From positions 1 to 64,000 of the forward strand of contig NZ_MKZO01000004.1 of assembly GCF_001941965.1 (NCBI RefSeq): DNA of 64,000 bases, given 5' to 3'. Numbering within the stretch: the stretch's first letter is position 1; the number at the start of each line of letters is the position of its first letter. The notes beneath the pieces were generated by a model that was given only the letters and a program-made list of their open reading frames with translations, was not told the DNA's origin and ran no database searches. Source of the stretch: Pseudomonas putida. GTDB lineage: Bacteria > Pseudomonadota > Gammaproteobacteria > Pseudomonadales > Pseudomonadaceae. The position numbers and the translations under genes are program-made. Below, piece after piece: positions 1 to 8,103 of the stretch.

Positions 1-142
1 ACGGAGAACCGGTCGAAAAAGCTCTCCGTACATGATTTTTCGGTCACTTTTCGTCCAATGACGCTGTAGGTGCCTGGAAAATTGCAACTTGCCGCGGCTG
101 CACGACAAGTTGATCGGAGCATCCCTAGGTTAAAGGGCGTAT
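1..142. other. Left edge, no gene recognised
   Basis: I see no convincing coding frame, tRNA or insertion-sequence end in the first 140 bases. The stretch lies downstream of the leftward copper operon and belongs to whatever precedes the island portion in this window. Confidence 0.4.
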
Positions 143-175
143 GAAAAAGAGTCGGCCACTACACACAAGCGGCCG
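143..175 (-). terminator. Probable rho-independent terminator of the cop operon
   Basis: Read on the minus strand, CGGCC pairs with GGCCG (171-175 with 153-157) around a 13-nt loop and is followed by a T-rich run (TCTTTTTC). It lies just after the stop of copG, the last gene of the leftward copper operon. The stem is short, so the call is moderate. Confidence 0.5.
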
Positions 176-190
176 TGCTGGCAGGCAGTA

Positions 191-634
191 CTACTGAGCG
201 GGATATTCTGCAACGACCTGATCAGACCCCGCCTTGGTCAAGCCAATGACCTGGTAGGCATGCTGTACGCCATCGACTTCCATACCGGGGGAGCCCGCCG
301 GCATCCCGGGAACAGCGATGCCCACGAGATCATCGCGCTTGGTGAGCTCGATGACCTGAGCCGCCGGCACATGACCTTCGACGAACTTGCCGTCAATCAC
401 CGCGGTGTGACAAGACGCCAACCGCGGCGCAACGCCCAGACTTTGCTTCACTGCCGACATGTTGCTTTCGACATGGTCGACGACTTTGAAGCCATTCGCT
501 TCGAGGTGTGAAATCCACTTCTTGCAACATCCGCAATTGGCATCACGATGGACATCAATCGTCAGGGCATCAGCTGCTTGAACTGCAGATGTGACGGAGA
601 GAGCGGCCAGCAAGGCCAGATATTTAGCTTTCAT
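191..634 (-). CDS. copG: CopG-family periplasmic copper protein (DUF411)
   Basis: A 147-residue DUF411 protein. Members of this family (CopG) bind a small copper cluster through cysteines in the periplasm and take part in copper oxidation-state handling. The start at 634 gives a clean signal peptide (MKAKYLALLAALSVTSAVQA) followed by a mature domain with the Cys motif DANCGCCKKW and a later Cys in LASCHTAV, as expected for the family. A longer open frame extends upstream but would precede the signal peptide with basic non-conserved sequence. The start overlaps the end of the upstream cytochrome gene by 11 bp, which suggests translational coupling. It is the last gene of the copA-copB-small protein-cytochrome-copG operon. 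Confidence 0.88.
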   Translation of the reverse strand: MKAKYLALLAALSVTSAVQAADALTIDVHRDANCGCCKKWISHLEANGFKVVDHVESNMSAVKQSLGVAPRLASCHTAVIDGKFVEGHVPAAQVIELTKRDDLVGIAVPGMPAGSPGMEVDGVQHAYQVIGLTKAGSDQVVAEYPAQ

Positions 635-1466
635 GCACGTGCTCTTTGCCATCGGCGTGGGTGTGGGTCTTGGGCGAGGCGTTCGGAGCCTGCTCGGCGT
701 GATGATCACCTCCGTTGGACGACGCCTCATCCCCAGCATGGTGGTCATCGCCACTCATATCCGAATGGTGACCTGCCTTAGGTGCGGAGCCACCCTCGCT
801 ATCCGTAGCCGCGGCATCGTGATGACCAGGCTCTCCAGCATCACCTGATCCATGATGGTCATCGCCACCGCCACTATTGTCATGATGGCCAGGCTTGTTG
901 TCGCCGTGCTGTCCTTCATGGTTATGCATCTGCGTTTCCCCACCACCGTGCTGATGGCCGCCACTGGATGCGACGAGTGTTTGGTATTGCTTGGCATCCA
1001 TCGTCGGCAGTTGGTTGAGGAAGGCAACCATGCCCCAGATGTACTCGTCTCCCATGCTCTTGCCCCACGCAGGCATACCCGTTGCCTTGATGCCATGCTT
1101 GATCACCCAGAACGCTGCTGACGGATTGCCATCGACACCGATCTTGGCGAGGTTGGGGGGCGCAGGATAAAGCGATTGGCTTAGCTCGGTCTCCGCCACA
1201 CCTGGCGCCAAATGACAGCCGATACACATGGAGTTGTAGTTGCCCGCACCGGCGCGAATAAGAGCTTGATCATCCAGGTTGGGAACCTCGATGTCCCGCG
1301 AACGGACTTCGATAGAGCGGTCACGGGCCATCGTGAGAAACGCATGCACTGCAGGAAAATGGGGATCGTCGGCCCCCACGTTGACCACGCCAAAGTAGGC
1401 GCCGGCCAGGACAGCTGTGCTACCGACCACGCCGGCCGCCACCAAAGTTTTAATTGTTCTTTTCAT
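624..1466 (-). CDS. c-type cytochrome with long His-rich C-terminal tail
   Basis: A 280-residue exported monoheme cytochrome c. It opens with an N-terminal signal/anchor segment (residues 1-25), has a CIGCH heme-attachment motif near residue 82 and a plausible distal ligand in GMPAWG, followed by the typical WGMVAFLNQLP helix. After about residue 165 the sequence becomes a roughly 115-residue low-complexity tail packed with HH, HDHH and GHH groups, which should bind metal. Cytochromes like this occur next to copG in Pseudomonas copper operons, and electron transfer between the heme and copper or CopG is plausible but inferred. It follows copB by a few bases and its 3' end overlaps copG. Confidence 0.85.
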   Translation of the reverse strand: MKRTIKTLVAAGVVGSTAVLAGAYFGVVNVGADDPHFPAVHAFLTMARDRSIEVRSRDIEVPNLDDQALIRAGAGNYNSMCIGCHLAPGVAETELSQSLYPAPPNLAKIGVDGNPSAAFWVIKHGIKATGMPAWGKSMGDEYIWGMVAFLNQLPTMDAKQYQTLVASSGGHQHGGGETQMHNHEGQHGDNKPGHHDNSGGGDDHHGSGDAGEPGHHDAAATDSEGGSAPKAGHHSDMSGDDHHAGDEASSNGGDHHAEQAPNASPKTHTHADGKEHVHES

Positions 1467-1475
1467 GTCAGGTTC

Positions 1476-2675
1476 TCAAAACCACATCCGGATACCGGCG
1501 ACAAAACGCGCCTCGTCTACATCACCGCCCTCGTCGCGCACCATGTCTGCCGTGTTGCCATAGGAGCGGCTCCAGGAAACCCCGATATAGGGGGCAAACT
1601 GCCTGACAATCTCGTAACGCAGACGCAAGCCGAGCTCGGTATTGGCCAACCCAGACCCCACACCTCGCTCAGGATCGTTCTTGCCGTAGAAGTTCATTTC
1701 GGCAGTTGGCTGGAGAATCAGCCGGTTGGTCAGCAGAATGTCGTACTCGCCCTCCAGTCGGGCAGCAGTTTGGCCATTCTCGCCGACGAAGGCCGTGGCT
1801 TCGGCCTCAAAGGCGTAAAGCGCCATGCCCTGGATACCGAAGGCGGCCCAAGTCTGCGGCGACTCCGGTTTGAAGTCCTGGCGAACGCCCGCGACGACAT
1901 CCCACCAAGGGCCGATCGAGCGGCCGTACAGCAGCTGTAATTCAGCATCCTCGGTCACGCCGTTGGTACGCTCGCCTTCGGAGCGGAACCAGACCCGGTT
2001 GATATCACCGCCTACCCAGCCCGACGCATCCCAGGCCAGGGTGCTGCCCTCATCTGCGTCCTGGTATTCGAGCTGATCGAGCAGGAAAAAACTGTTGATG
2101 GCGCTGTCGTGAACCTTGTGGCCAGGTAATGGCGGGAAAGCCGCTTGGCGATCAGCATCCGTCAGAACGGGAATCGGCGTACGGCTGGTGGTTCTCGGGG
2201 CTTCAGCGGAGCCATGGTTCATCTTTGAATGATCCATGCCCTCCATCTGTCCTTGCATGGCGCCATGCCCCATCTTGCTGTGATCCATAGCCTGGGCCTT
2301 CTCTTGGCTCTGGCCGTGGCCCATCTGGCTATGATCCATGCTGCCCGAAGCACCCTGCATGGCGCCGTGATCCATCTTGCTGTGGTCCATGGCTGGAGCC
2401 TTTTCTTGGCTCTGGCTCTGGCTGTGGCCCATCTGGCTATGATCCATGCTGCCCGAAGCACCCTGCATGGCACCATGGTCCATCTTGCTGTGATCCATGC
2501 CCTCCATCTGCGCTTTGGTAGCGCCGTGGCTCATCTGGCTATGGTCCATCGACATGGTGCCGTGCCCCATTGCCGAATGATCCATTTCTTCCGCAGCCAA
2601 AGTAACGCCGCCGCTGAACGCACTCAGCGACACAGCCAGCGCCAAGAGAGATGGACGTGAAAACCTAGTGGTCAT
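1476..2675 (-). CDS. copB: CopB, outer-membrane copper-resistance protein
   Basis: A 399-residue protein of the CopB/PcoB family. The start at 2675 follows an 11-bp overlap with the upstream small gene and gives a signal peptide ([20 protein letters not shown]). Residues about 28-155 are a run of imperfect MDHSxMxHG repeats that bind copper; the repeat units are visible as near-identical DNA blocks at 2220-2580. The C-terminal 230 residues are the beta-barrel domain ([15 protein letters not shown]... to a terminal aromatic F), ending as outer-membrane proteins do. CopB binds or sequesters copper at the outer membrane in partnership with CopA. The repeat block is longer than in many homologues. 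Confidence 0.92.
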   Translation of the reverse strand: MTTRFSRPSLLALAVSLSAFSGGVTLAAEEMDHSAMGHGTMSMDHSQMSHGATKAQMEGMDHSKMDHGAMQGASGSMDHSQMGHSQSQSQEKAPAMDHSKMDHGAMQGASGSMDHSQMGHGQSQEKAQAMDHSKMGHGAMQGQMEGMDHSKMNHGSAEAPRTTSRTPIPVLTDADRQAAFPPLPGHKVHDSAINSFFLLDQLEYQDADEGSTLAWDASGWVGGDINRVWFRSEGERTNGVTEDAELQLLYGRSIGPWWDVVAGVRQDFKPESPQTWAAFGIQGMALYAFEAEATAFVGENGQTAARLEGEYDILLTNRLILQPTAEMNFYGKNDPERGVGSGLANTELGLRLRYEIVRQFAPYIGVSWSRSYGNTADMVRDEGGDVDEARFVAGIRMWF

Positions 2676-2979
2676 GGTTCGAACCTGCTTCGGCTTCGGT
2701 GCCGCCATGCTTATCCATCATGTTTTCGTGATTCATGCCGTCATGCTTCATGTCTCCGTGATCCATGGCGCCATGATCCATATGCTGGCCAGCCGCCTTA
2801 TCCTTCGACTGATCTGCGTGATTGCCACTGGCGGTCTTGGGCACAGCCGACTCGGCAGCATGTTGTTCGTGCTCACTGTGCCCCTCACCTGCCAACGAAA
2901 CCGGTGCGTGCAGGGCAGCCAATAGGCTGAACATGACTGCGCTGCCAGCCAGGGCATTTCGCTTCATAAAAGTGCTCAT
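2665..2979 (-). CDS. Small Met/His-rich exported copper-binding protein
   Basis: A 104-residue protein with a signal peptide (hydrophobic [16 protein letters not shown]) and a mature part rich in [12 protein letters not shown] and [16 protein letters not shown] motifs, so it is likely a periplasmic copper buffer. The start at 2979 has a strong ribosome-binding site (AAAGGAG 7-8 nt upstream); an internal Met five residues on is less well placed. It sits between copA (12 bp upstream) and copB (overlapping by 11 bp), which argues for a stoichiometric role with them. I do not assign a gene name because several unrelated small proteins occupy this operon position in different strains. Confidence 0.82.
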   Translation of the reverse strand: MSTFMKRNALAGSAVMFSLLAALHAPVSLAGEGHSEHEQHAAESAVPKTASGNHADQSKDKAAGQHMDHGAMDHGDMKHDGMNHENMMDKHGGTEAEAGSNHDH

Positions 2980-2991
2980 CAGAAATCTCCT

Positions 2992-4797
2992 TTACTCATC
3001 CACACGAACTTCACGGAACATGCCCATTTCCATGTGGAGCAACAGGTGGCAGTGATAGGCCCAACGACCCAACGCATCGGCAGTCACTCGATAGCTGCGC
3101 TTGGAACCTGGCGGCATGTCGATGGTGTGTTTACGCACCAGGAAATTGCCGTTCGCATCCTCCAGGTCGCTCCACATGCCATGAAGATGGATCGGATGAG
3201 TCATCATGGTGTCGTTGACCAGCGTGATGCGAACACGCTCGCCGTACTTGAGGCGCAGAGGCTCGGCGTCAGAGAACTTGATGCCATCGAAGGACCAGGA
3301 GAATTTCTCCATGTGCCCGGTAAGGTGCAGCTCGATGGTGCGACTTGGTTCGCGACCATCCGGGTCGAGGAAGGTGCTGCGCAGGTCAGAGTACGTGAGG
3401 ACGCGTCGGCCGTTGTCTCGCAAACCAATACCTGGGTCGTCCAACTTATGCGTTGGTGTCATGGTTTGCATATCGACCAGCGGGTTGTTGGTCTCTGAGG
3501 CTGGGTGTGCCTGCATGGCACCTGCCATGCCTGCCATGCCCGAATGATCCATTCCAGCCATCTGGCTGTGATCCATGCCGGCCATGCCACCCTGCATGCT
3601 CCCATGATCCATGCCCGCCATACTGCCGTGGTCCATTCCGGCCATGTTCCCGTGATCCATACCGCCCATGCTGCCGTGATCCATACCCATGTCGCCCATG
3701 GCAATCAGCGGACGCGGGTCGGGGCTGGGTACTGGTGCACTCAACCCCTCCTGTACAGCAAGGGTGCCGCGCGCATAGCCAGTGCGATCCATGGATTGTG
3801 CAAACACGGTATACGCCTGTTCGCTGTCTGGTTCGACGATCACGTCGTAGGTCTCGGCCACGGCGATACGGAACTCGTCGACGCTGACCGGTTTGACGTG
3901 CAGACCATCGGCCGCAACCACAGTCATCTTCAGGCCCGGGATGCGCACATCGAAATAGGTCATCGCCGAGGCGTTGATGAAGCGCAGGCGGATCTTTTCG
4001 CCTGGTTTGAATATGCCGGTCCAGTTGCCATTGGGTGCCTGGCCATTCATCAGGTAGGTGTAGGTGTAGCCACTGACGTCAGCGAGATCCGTCGGGCTCA
4101 TCTTCATCTCGGCCCACATCTTGCGATCGGCTACGGCGGCGGACCAACCCATCTCGCTTACGTCATCGATGAAGTCACCAACGGTGCGTTTGTGCTGGTT
4201 GTAGTAGTCCGACTGTTTCTTGAGCTTGGCCAGTACCCGCGTTGGATTTTCATCCGTCCAGTCGCTCAGCAACACGACGTAATCACGGTCGTAACTGAAG
4301 GGCTCGGGCTCCTTGGCATCGATGACCAGCGCGCCGTATACGCCGACCTGCTCCTGCAGCCCCGAGTGACTGTGATACCAGTAGGTACCGTTCTGGTTGA
4401 CCTTGAACTTGTACTCATACATGCCGTCAGGAGCGATGCCATGGAAGCTCAGGCCAGGAACACCATCCATGTTCGCCGGCAGGATGATGCCGTGCCAATG
4501 GATGGAGGTGTCCTCCTTGAGGCGGTTGCGCACGCGCAATGTGACGGTATCGCCTTCGCGCCAACGAAGAATCGGCCCAGGGAGCGAGCCGTTGATGGTC
4601 ATGGCCGTGCGCGCTGCGCCGGTGATGTTCACCGGGGTTTCACCGATGAATAGGTCGAATTCGTTACCAGTCAGTACGTTGGGCTGGCCGGGGCTGTTCA
4701 CCGCCCAGACCGGCGTGCGCCACAGGCCAAGTCCGCCGATAATACCGGTGGCTGCCAGGCCTTTGACGAAGGTGCGCCTTGTGGTTTTGCTTTGCAT
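2992..4797 (-). CDS. copA: CopA, periplasmic multicopper oxidase
   Basis: A 601-residue multicopper oxidase of the CopA/PcoA family that oxidises Cu(I) in the periplasm. The N-terminus has a twin-arginine signal ([13 protein letters not shown]). Copper-site motifs are all present: HWHGI near residue 101, HSHSG near 143, HPIHLHGM near 536 and [12 protein letters not shown] at the end. Between the second and third cupredoxin domains (about residues 367-425) lies a MDHGxM/MDHSxM repeat block typical of CopA. It is the first gene of the leftward operon. A CopR-type box (4966-4979) lies about 170 bp upstream. Confidence 0.95.
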   Translation of the reverse strand: MQSKTTRRTFVKGLAATGIIGGLGLWRTPVWAVNSPGQPNVLTGNEFDLFIGETPVNITGAARTAMTINGSLPGPILRWREGDTVTLRVRNRLKEDTSIHWHGIILPANMDGVPGLSFHGIAPDGMYEYKFKVNQNGTYWYHSHSGLQEQVGVYGALVIDAKEPEPFSYDRDYVVLLSDWTDENPTRVLAKLKKQSDYYNQHKRTVGDFIDDVSEMGWSAAVADRKMWAEMKMSPTDLADVSGYTYTYLMNGQAPNGNWTGIFKPGEKIRLRFINASAMTYFDVRIPGLKMTVVAADGLHVKPVSVDEFRIAVAETYDVIVEPDSEQAYTVFAQSMDRTGYARGTLAVQEGLSAPVPSPDPRPLIAMGDMGMDHGSMGGMDHGNMAGMDHGSMAGMDHGSMQGGMAGMDHSQMAGMDHSGMAGMAGAMQAHPASETNNPLVDMQTMTPTHKLDDPGIGLRDNGRRVLTYSDLRSTFLDPDGREPSRTIELHLTGHMEKFSWSFDGIKFSDAEPLRLKYGERVRITLVNDTMMTHPIHLHGMWSDLEDANGNFLVRKHTIDMPPGSKRSYRVTADALGRWAYHCHLLLHMEMGMFREVRVDE

Positions 4798-4965
4798 GCC
4801 GTTTTGTCCAATCCGTCAAATGAGCCGGTGATGGTGTGCCCGGTCTCGGGTTCATGGCTGCTTCAATGTCGGGGATTTACCCCTCAACTTTCCACGTCGG
4901 TGCATTGCACAAGCCTTACCGACGATGAGCAGTATGAAATTGCCATATCCCAACCATCCGGGTGA

Positions 4966-4979
4966 TTACATTTCTGTAA
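4966..4979 (-). promoter_or_regulatory. CopR/CusR-type cop box upstream of copA
   Basis: The sequence TTACATTTCTGTAA is an inverted repeat (TTACA-N4-TGTAA) matching the known CopR/CusR cop box. Two variants occur at 5304-5317 and 15336-15349, all next to copper genes. It lies between the copA start and the end of the ptrA-like gene, oriented to drive copA. Confidence 0.75.
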
Positions 4980-4990
4980 GGTAGATGACT

Positions 4991-5197
4991 TCAGCAGTTG
5001 GTGTGCTCTGCTTGCTCGGTTGGACTGCTGGCTACAGGAGCCTCAACTTTCTGCTGCTGGGCCACCCGGTAGGCCTCCAGAGACGTCTGGCGTGCCTGCT
5101 CCATGCGCGCGAAGGTTCGGTCAGCACCACCTTCAGCCATTGCCAAGCTGGAGATGCTCAGAGCAGTAACTACAAGCAGAGCTTTGATCGATTTCAT
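4991..5197 (-). CDS. PtrA-like small exported copper-responsive protein
   Basis: A 68-residue protein whose signal peptide (MKSIKALLVVTALSISSLAMA) is followed by EGGADRTFARMEQARQ, the hallmark of the PtrA N-terminal domain. PtrA of P. aeruginosa is a small periplasmic protein strongly induced by copper through CopRS and involved in copper tolerance; its reported link to type III secretion is less settled. The start at 5197 is chosen for the signal peptide, since an upstream in-frame Met adds an unlikely 12-residue leader. A cop box lies about 110 bp upstream (5304-5317). The cop-box promoter for copA lies directly downstream, so the gene forms its own unit. A second paralogue is at 14847-15206. 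Confidence 0.82.
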   Translation of the reverse strand: MKSIKALLVVTALSISSLAMAEGGADRTFARMEQARQTSLEAYRVAQQQKVEAPVASSPTEQAEHTNC

Positions 5198-5303
5198 TTT
5201 GGGTATTCCTCGTAAGTTAAGTGGTCCCTGCAACTGCAGAGGCCGAGCTTTAGGCTCGATGTCACGTTAACTAAGAGGGCCTGTCAGCAACCTGAGCCGA
5301 ACA

Positions 5304-5317
5304 TTACAGTTCTGTCA
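5304..5317. promoter_or_regulatory. CopR-type cop box between ptrA-like gene and bufABC
   Basis: TTACAGTTCTGTCA differs from the copA box by one arm base. It lies in the divergent region between the leftward ptrA-like gene (start 5197) and the rightward bufferin operon (start 5488). Spacing fits control of the ptrA-like gene best; a role at bufA, about 170 bp away, is possible. Confidence 0.65.
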
Positions 5318-5487
5318 GGTTGCTATTTCTTTCTTGTAGCCCATCCAGAAGGCTCGGTACTGTCTTTCATGCCCTCATAAAGCCTTGCGAATTTCTTGAG
5401 AGGGCATGCTCGGCAGCGATGCCTAAGCTACTCAGGGTCATTCGCACCCGCGGATAAGACCACCAACAATTAAGAGAGATTGTCACT

Positions 5488-5748
5488 ATGTCGAATAAAT
5501 CCAACGTCGCTACCGGTGCCGCTCTGGCTCTCGTGGCCGCCAGCCTGTTTGCTACCCTGCCTGTCCAGGCCGCCCAGGACACCAAAGCAGCTGAAGTGAA
5601 GTGCTTCGGCGTCAACGGTTGCAAGGGCCAGAACGACTGCATGACCGCCAAAAATGCCTGCAAAGGCCAGGGAGAATGCAAAGGCCAGGGCTTCAAGCTG
5701 ATGACTCAGGCCAAGTGCGATGAGGCCGGTGGCAAGACCAGCGAATAA
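5488..5748 (+). CDS. bufA: BufA-type bufferin precursor (DUF2282)
   Basis: An 86-residue precursor peptide of the bufferin (BufA) family, ribosomal peptides that are modified and exported to bind copper. A long cleavable leader with an Ala-rich hydrophobic core (GAALALVAASLFATLPVQAA) precedes a Cys-rich mature part with six cysteines (KCFGVNGC, QNDC, NAC, GEC, AKC). The downstream neighbours are the modification enzyme bufB and its partner bufC, in the expected order. In characterised members BufB-BufC convert cysteines to thiooxazole-type groups that chelate copper. No DoxX-type bufD is seen, unlike in some clusters. Its placement between cop genes supports a copper role here. Confidence 0.85.
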   Translation: MSNKSNVATGAALALVAASLFATLPVQAAQDTKAAEVKCFGVNGCKGQNDCMTAKNACKGQGECKGQGFKLMTQAKCDEAGGKTSE

Positions 5749-5792
5749 TGCCGTTGCGGGGAGTGCCTGCCACTCCCCTGCTGGAGTCTTGA

Positions 5793-6629
5793 ATGAGTAA
5801 GCGCAAAACACTGGGTTTCGGTCTTGGCCTTCGCAGTGAGTATTACCAGCAGATTCTTGAACAGCGACCTGCGGTCGACTGGTTTGAGATCATTTCCGAG
5901 AATTACCTGGTGGGCGGTGGCAAGGCCCTCTACTTTCTCGATGCGATTGGCGAGCAATACCCGTTGGTGATGCACGGAGTATCGCTGTCGATCGGCGGTT
6001 CGCATAACCTGGACATGGGCTACCTACGACAGCTCAAGCAACTGGCGGACCGGATACAGCCCCAGTGGGTTTCCGACCACTTGTGCTGGAGTCGCGGCAA
6101 CGCCCATCAACTCCACGACCTGCTGCCGCTGCCGTTTACCCAAGAAAGCCTGCTGCATGTCGCCGCGCGGGTGCGTCTAGTGCAGGATGTTCTGGAACGT
6201 CCCATTGTGCTGGAGAACGTTTCTTCTTACGTGCAGTGGAAGACGTCCAGCATGAGCGAATCGCAGTTTCTCTCGGAACTGAGTTTCCTGACCGGTTGCG
6301 AATTGCTCCTTGACGTGAACAACGTCTACGTCAGCGCACGAAATCAGGATTTCGACCCATGGCAGTTCATCTTGGAATTGCCGCACGAGCGGATTCGTCA
6401 AATTCATCTGGCCGGGCACAGCGATTACGGGCAGTACCTCATCGACACCCATGACCAGCCCATCGCTGATCCGGTTTGGTCTCTCTACAGCAAGACTTTG
6501 AGCTACTTGGGCCCGACATCGACCTTGATCGAGCGGGATGACCAGTTTCCGCCGCTGGAAGAGCTGTTGTCCGAATTAGCACATGCCCGTGCTATCGCCA
6601 AATCTGTGATATCGGGGGCCACCCCTTGA
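5793..6629 (+). CDS. bufB: BufB, multinuclear iron oxidase (DUF692)
   Basis: A 278-residue DUF692 protein (TIM-barrel, MbnB/TglH/BufB family), the iron-dependent oxidase that modifies cysteines of the precursor peptide. Family signatures visible are GFGLGLRSEYY, WFEIISENYL (E and N ligands), HGVSLSIGG, VSDHLCWS, LENVSSY and LLLDVNNVYVS, with HLAGH near residue 210. Length matches the family. It starts 44 bp after bufA and its TGA overlaps the TTG start of bufC. The product of bufA, 45 bp upstream, is the probable substrate. Confidence 0.9.
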   Translation: MSKRKTLGFGLGLRSEYYQQILEQRPAVDWFEIISENYLVGGGKALYFLDAIGEQYPLVMHGVSLSIGGSHNLDMGYLRQLKQLADRIQPQWVSDHLCWSRGNAHQLHDLLPLPFTQESLLHVAARVRLVQDVLERPIVLENVSSYVQWKTSSMSESQFLSELSFLTGCELLLDVNNVYVSARNQDFDPWQFILELPHERIRQIHLAGHSDYGQYLIDTHDQPIADPVWSLYSKTLSYLGPTSTLIERDDQFPPLEELLSELAHARAIAKSVISGATP

Positions 6630-7420
6630 GCCTGATCGCCCTACAGACTGCATTTGAAACTTACCTGACAGGTGACAGTGCCCTGCCCTCCAACGAGCTT
6701 TTGGAGCAGATCCGAGGTAGCACAGCGCTGAGTGCTCTCGAAGGCCTGCAGATCTACCACAACGCTTACCGTTCGCGCCTGCTTGCGGTCTTGCGAGAAG
6801 ACTTCCCTGCCCTGCTTCACTGGATCGGCAACGAATCATTCGAGCAGCTCGCACTGGCCTACTTGGCCGCCTGGCCACCACGACATTTCAGCATTCGCTG
6901 GCTGGGCGAGAAGCTGCCCGAGTTCATTAGCAGCTACGTCGAAGAACCCCAACTATCGCCGATGCGCGAACTCGCGGAGCTTGAGTGGGCTTTTACACTG
7001 GCTTTCGATGCTCAGGACGTCGAAGTGCTTTCACTGCAGGCCATCAGTGATTTTTCGGCTGAAGACTGGATTTCACTCAGGGTTTCCCTGACTGCATCTG
7101 CCCGGTGGTTGCAGCTGCAGTACAACACGCTGGAGTTGTGGAAAGCCGCCAAGTCCGGCAGCTTGCTGCCTGATATTACCCGCCTGCCAACGAACCTAGC
7201 CTGTCTTGTTTGGCGTCATGAACTCGTCTGCCAGTACCGGAGCCTGGAGCCAGCGGAGGCTTCGGCATTGCAGTTTCTCATCGAGGGCGGATCGTTCGCT
7301 GAACTCTGCGAGTCGTTGAGCGCCACGCATGGCGAGCAAGCTCCCTTGCAAGCCGCGACCTGGTTGAAGTTGTGGGTCAACGACGGTTTGCTAAAGCGCG
7401 GCCAGCTATTACACGAATGA
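6626..7420 (+). CDS. bufC: BufC, DUF2063 partner of BufB
   Basis: A 264-residue DUF2063-type protein. In characterised systems it binds the precursor leader and forms a complex with the DUF692 oxidase. The N-terminal domain (LQIYHNAYRSRLLAVLREDFPAL, residues 36-58) is the recognisable DUF2063 segment. Translation begins with TTG at 6626, overlapping the bufB stop (TTGA), so translation is probably coupled. Nothing in the frame looks damaged. Confidence 0.85.
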   Translation: MSLIALQTAFETYLTGDSALPSNELLEQIRGSTALSALEGLQIYHNAYRSRLLAVLREDFPALLHWIGNESFEQLALAYLAAWPPRHFSIRWLGEKLPEFISSYVEEPQLSPMRELAELEWAFTLAFDAQDVEVLSLQAISDFSAEDWISLRVSLTASARWLQLQYNTLELWKAAKSGSLLPDITRLPTNLACLVWRHELVCQYRSLEPAEASALQFLIEGGSFAELCESLSATHGEQAPLQAATWLKLWVNDGLLKRGQLLHE

Positions 7421-7507
7421 CCCGGAACCTTTAGGCTAGCGCTCTCTCTTTGGCCACTCCGAGCGCTTCTATGACTCACCGCATCATTCATTTCAAACAG
7501 CAAAGCC

Positions 7508-7786
7508 TTGCTTGACCCGGAGACCTATCAGGCAATGCTGGCCGACGGCGTTGGTCACTGGGAGCGGCTTGCAGGAGAAGTCGTCGGCATAGAAGACGAA
7601 AAAAGCCACGAGTTCGCTGCATTGAAAAGCCTGTTCAAGCGCAAGCGGTACTCCTATGACACGCTGGAAATGCGCGAGCCAGGCGATCACTCAAACTGGC
7701 TTCGCGGCCGAGATGGTTCAGAAGGTATGACCAACGAGGTCACCAGTATCCCAGGGCTAAAAGAGCTCTCAGAACTGGAGATTTAG
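7508..7786 (+). CDS. Small hypothetical protein
   Basis: An open frame of up to 92 residues following bufC by about 90 bp on the same strand. I do not recognise a family. The protein is charged and soluble, with no signal peptide, membrane segment or Cys motif (contains KSLFKRKRYSYDTLEMREPGDHSNWLRGRDG-like mixed sequence). The start is uncertain: TTG at 7508 or ATG at 7535 are the options and neither has a clear ribosome-binding site. It could be a real small gene of the island or a fragment of a displaced one. Confidence 0.4.
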   Translation: MLDPETYQAMLADGVGHWERLAGEVVGIEDEKSHEFAALKSLFKRKRYSYDTLEMREPGDHSNWLRGRDGSEGMTNEVTSIPGLKELSELEI

Positions 7787-7794
7787 TGGGATAG

Positions 7795-7820
7795 CAGGTC
7801 AGCGCTCAAGCGCTGACCTG
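7795..7820. terminator. Perfect 12-bp hairpin between convergent genes
   Basis: CAGGTCAGCGCT (7795-7806) is followed after two bases by its exact complement (7809-7820). It overlaps the 3' end of the copZ-type gene and follows the stop of the gene on the other strand, so it probably ends transcription from both sides. No clear T-run follows. Confidence 0.45.
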
Positions 7821-8006
7821 GGCCGAATAGCCAAGCTCCTGGATGAGTTCGCGGATCGATTCGGCACTTTCTGTGCTCTCAACGGTGACCTTGCCGGCCG
7901 CTCGATCCACTTCTACTCGTGCATCCTGATCCAGAGCTTGAATGGCCTTCGTGATTTTGCTCACGCAACTGCCACAGCCCATCCCCGCAACACTCAGACT
8001 AAACAT
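7806..8006 (-). CDS. copZ: CopZ-type copper chaperone (HMA domain)
   Basis: A 66-residue single heavy-metal-associated domain with the metal site GMGCGSC near residues 8-14. It shows the ferredoxin-like pattern of the family (KITKAIQALD... VTVESTES... IQELGYSAQV). Such proteins carry Cu(I) in the cytoplasm to P-type ATPases; the likely partner is the ATPase at 11435-13804, which itself lacks an N-terminal HMA domain. The start at 8006 is chosen because upstream in-frame sequence is the promoter. A CueR-like operator lies 50-75 bp upstream, separating it transcriptionally from the Gabija genes. Confidence 0.88.
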   Translation of the reverse strand: MFSLSVAGMGCGSCVSKITKAIQALDQDARVEVDRAAGKVTVESTESAESIRELIQELGYSAQVSA

Positions 8007-8056
8007 GTCTTTCACCTCATTTCGTCCGCGGCTCAAGTTACCGCACGGACAGCATC

Positions 8057-8079
8057 GACCTTGACACGATGGCAAGGTC
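8057..8079 (-). promoter_or_regulatory. MerR-family (CueR-like) operator/promoter of copZ
   Basis: GACCTTG and CAAGGTC form a perfect 7-bp dyad with a 9-bp centre. On the minus strand the dyad lies between a TTGACC -35 and a weak GATGCT -10 separated by 19 bp, the over-long spacer typical of MerR-family promoters. CueR is the copper-responsive member that uses CCTT...AAGG half sites. No cueR gene is in the window. Confidence 0.65.
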
Positions 8080-8103
8080 AAGCCCGTAAGCGCTACAAAA
8101 GGA

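Noticed and set aside
2220-2580. Regular DNA repeats resembling a CRISPR or satellite array
   Set aside because: They encode MDHSxM repeats of CopB in frame and vary at codon level; there are no spacers or cas genes. No CRISPR array was found in the window.
7471-7515. Short frame MTHRIIHFKQQSLA upstream of the hypothetical gene
   Set aside because: It stops after 14 residues and has no ribosome-binding site; no single indel makes a convincing fusion with the following frame.
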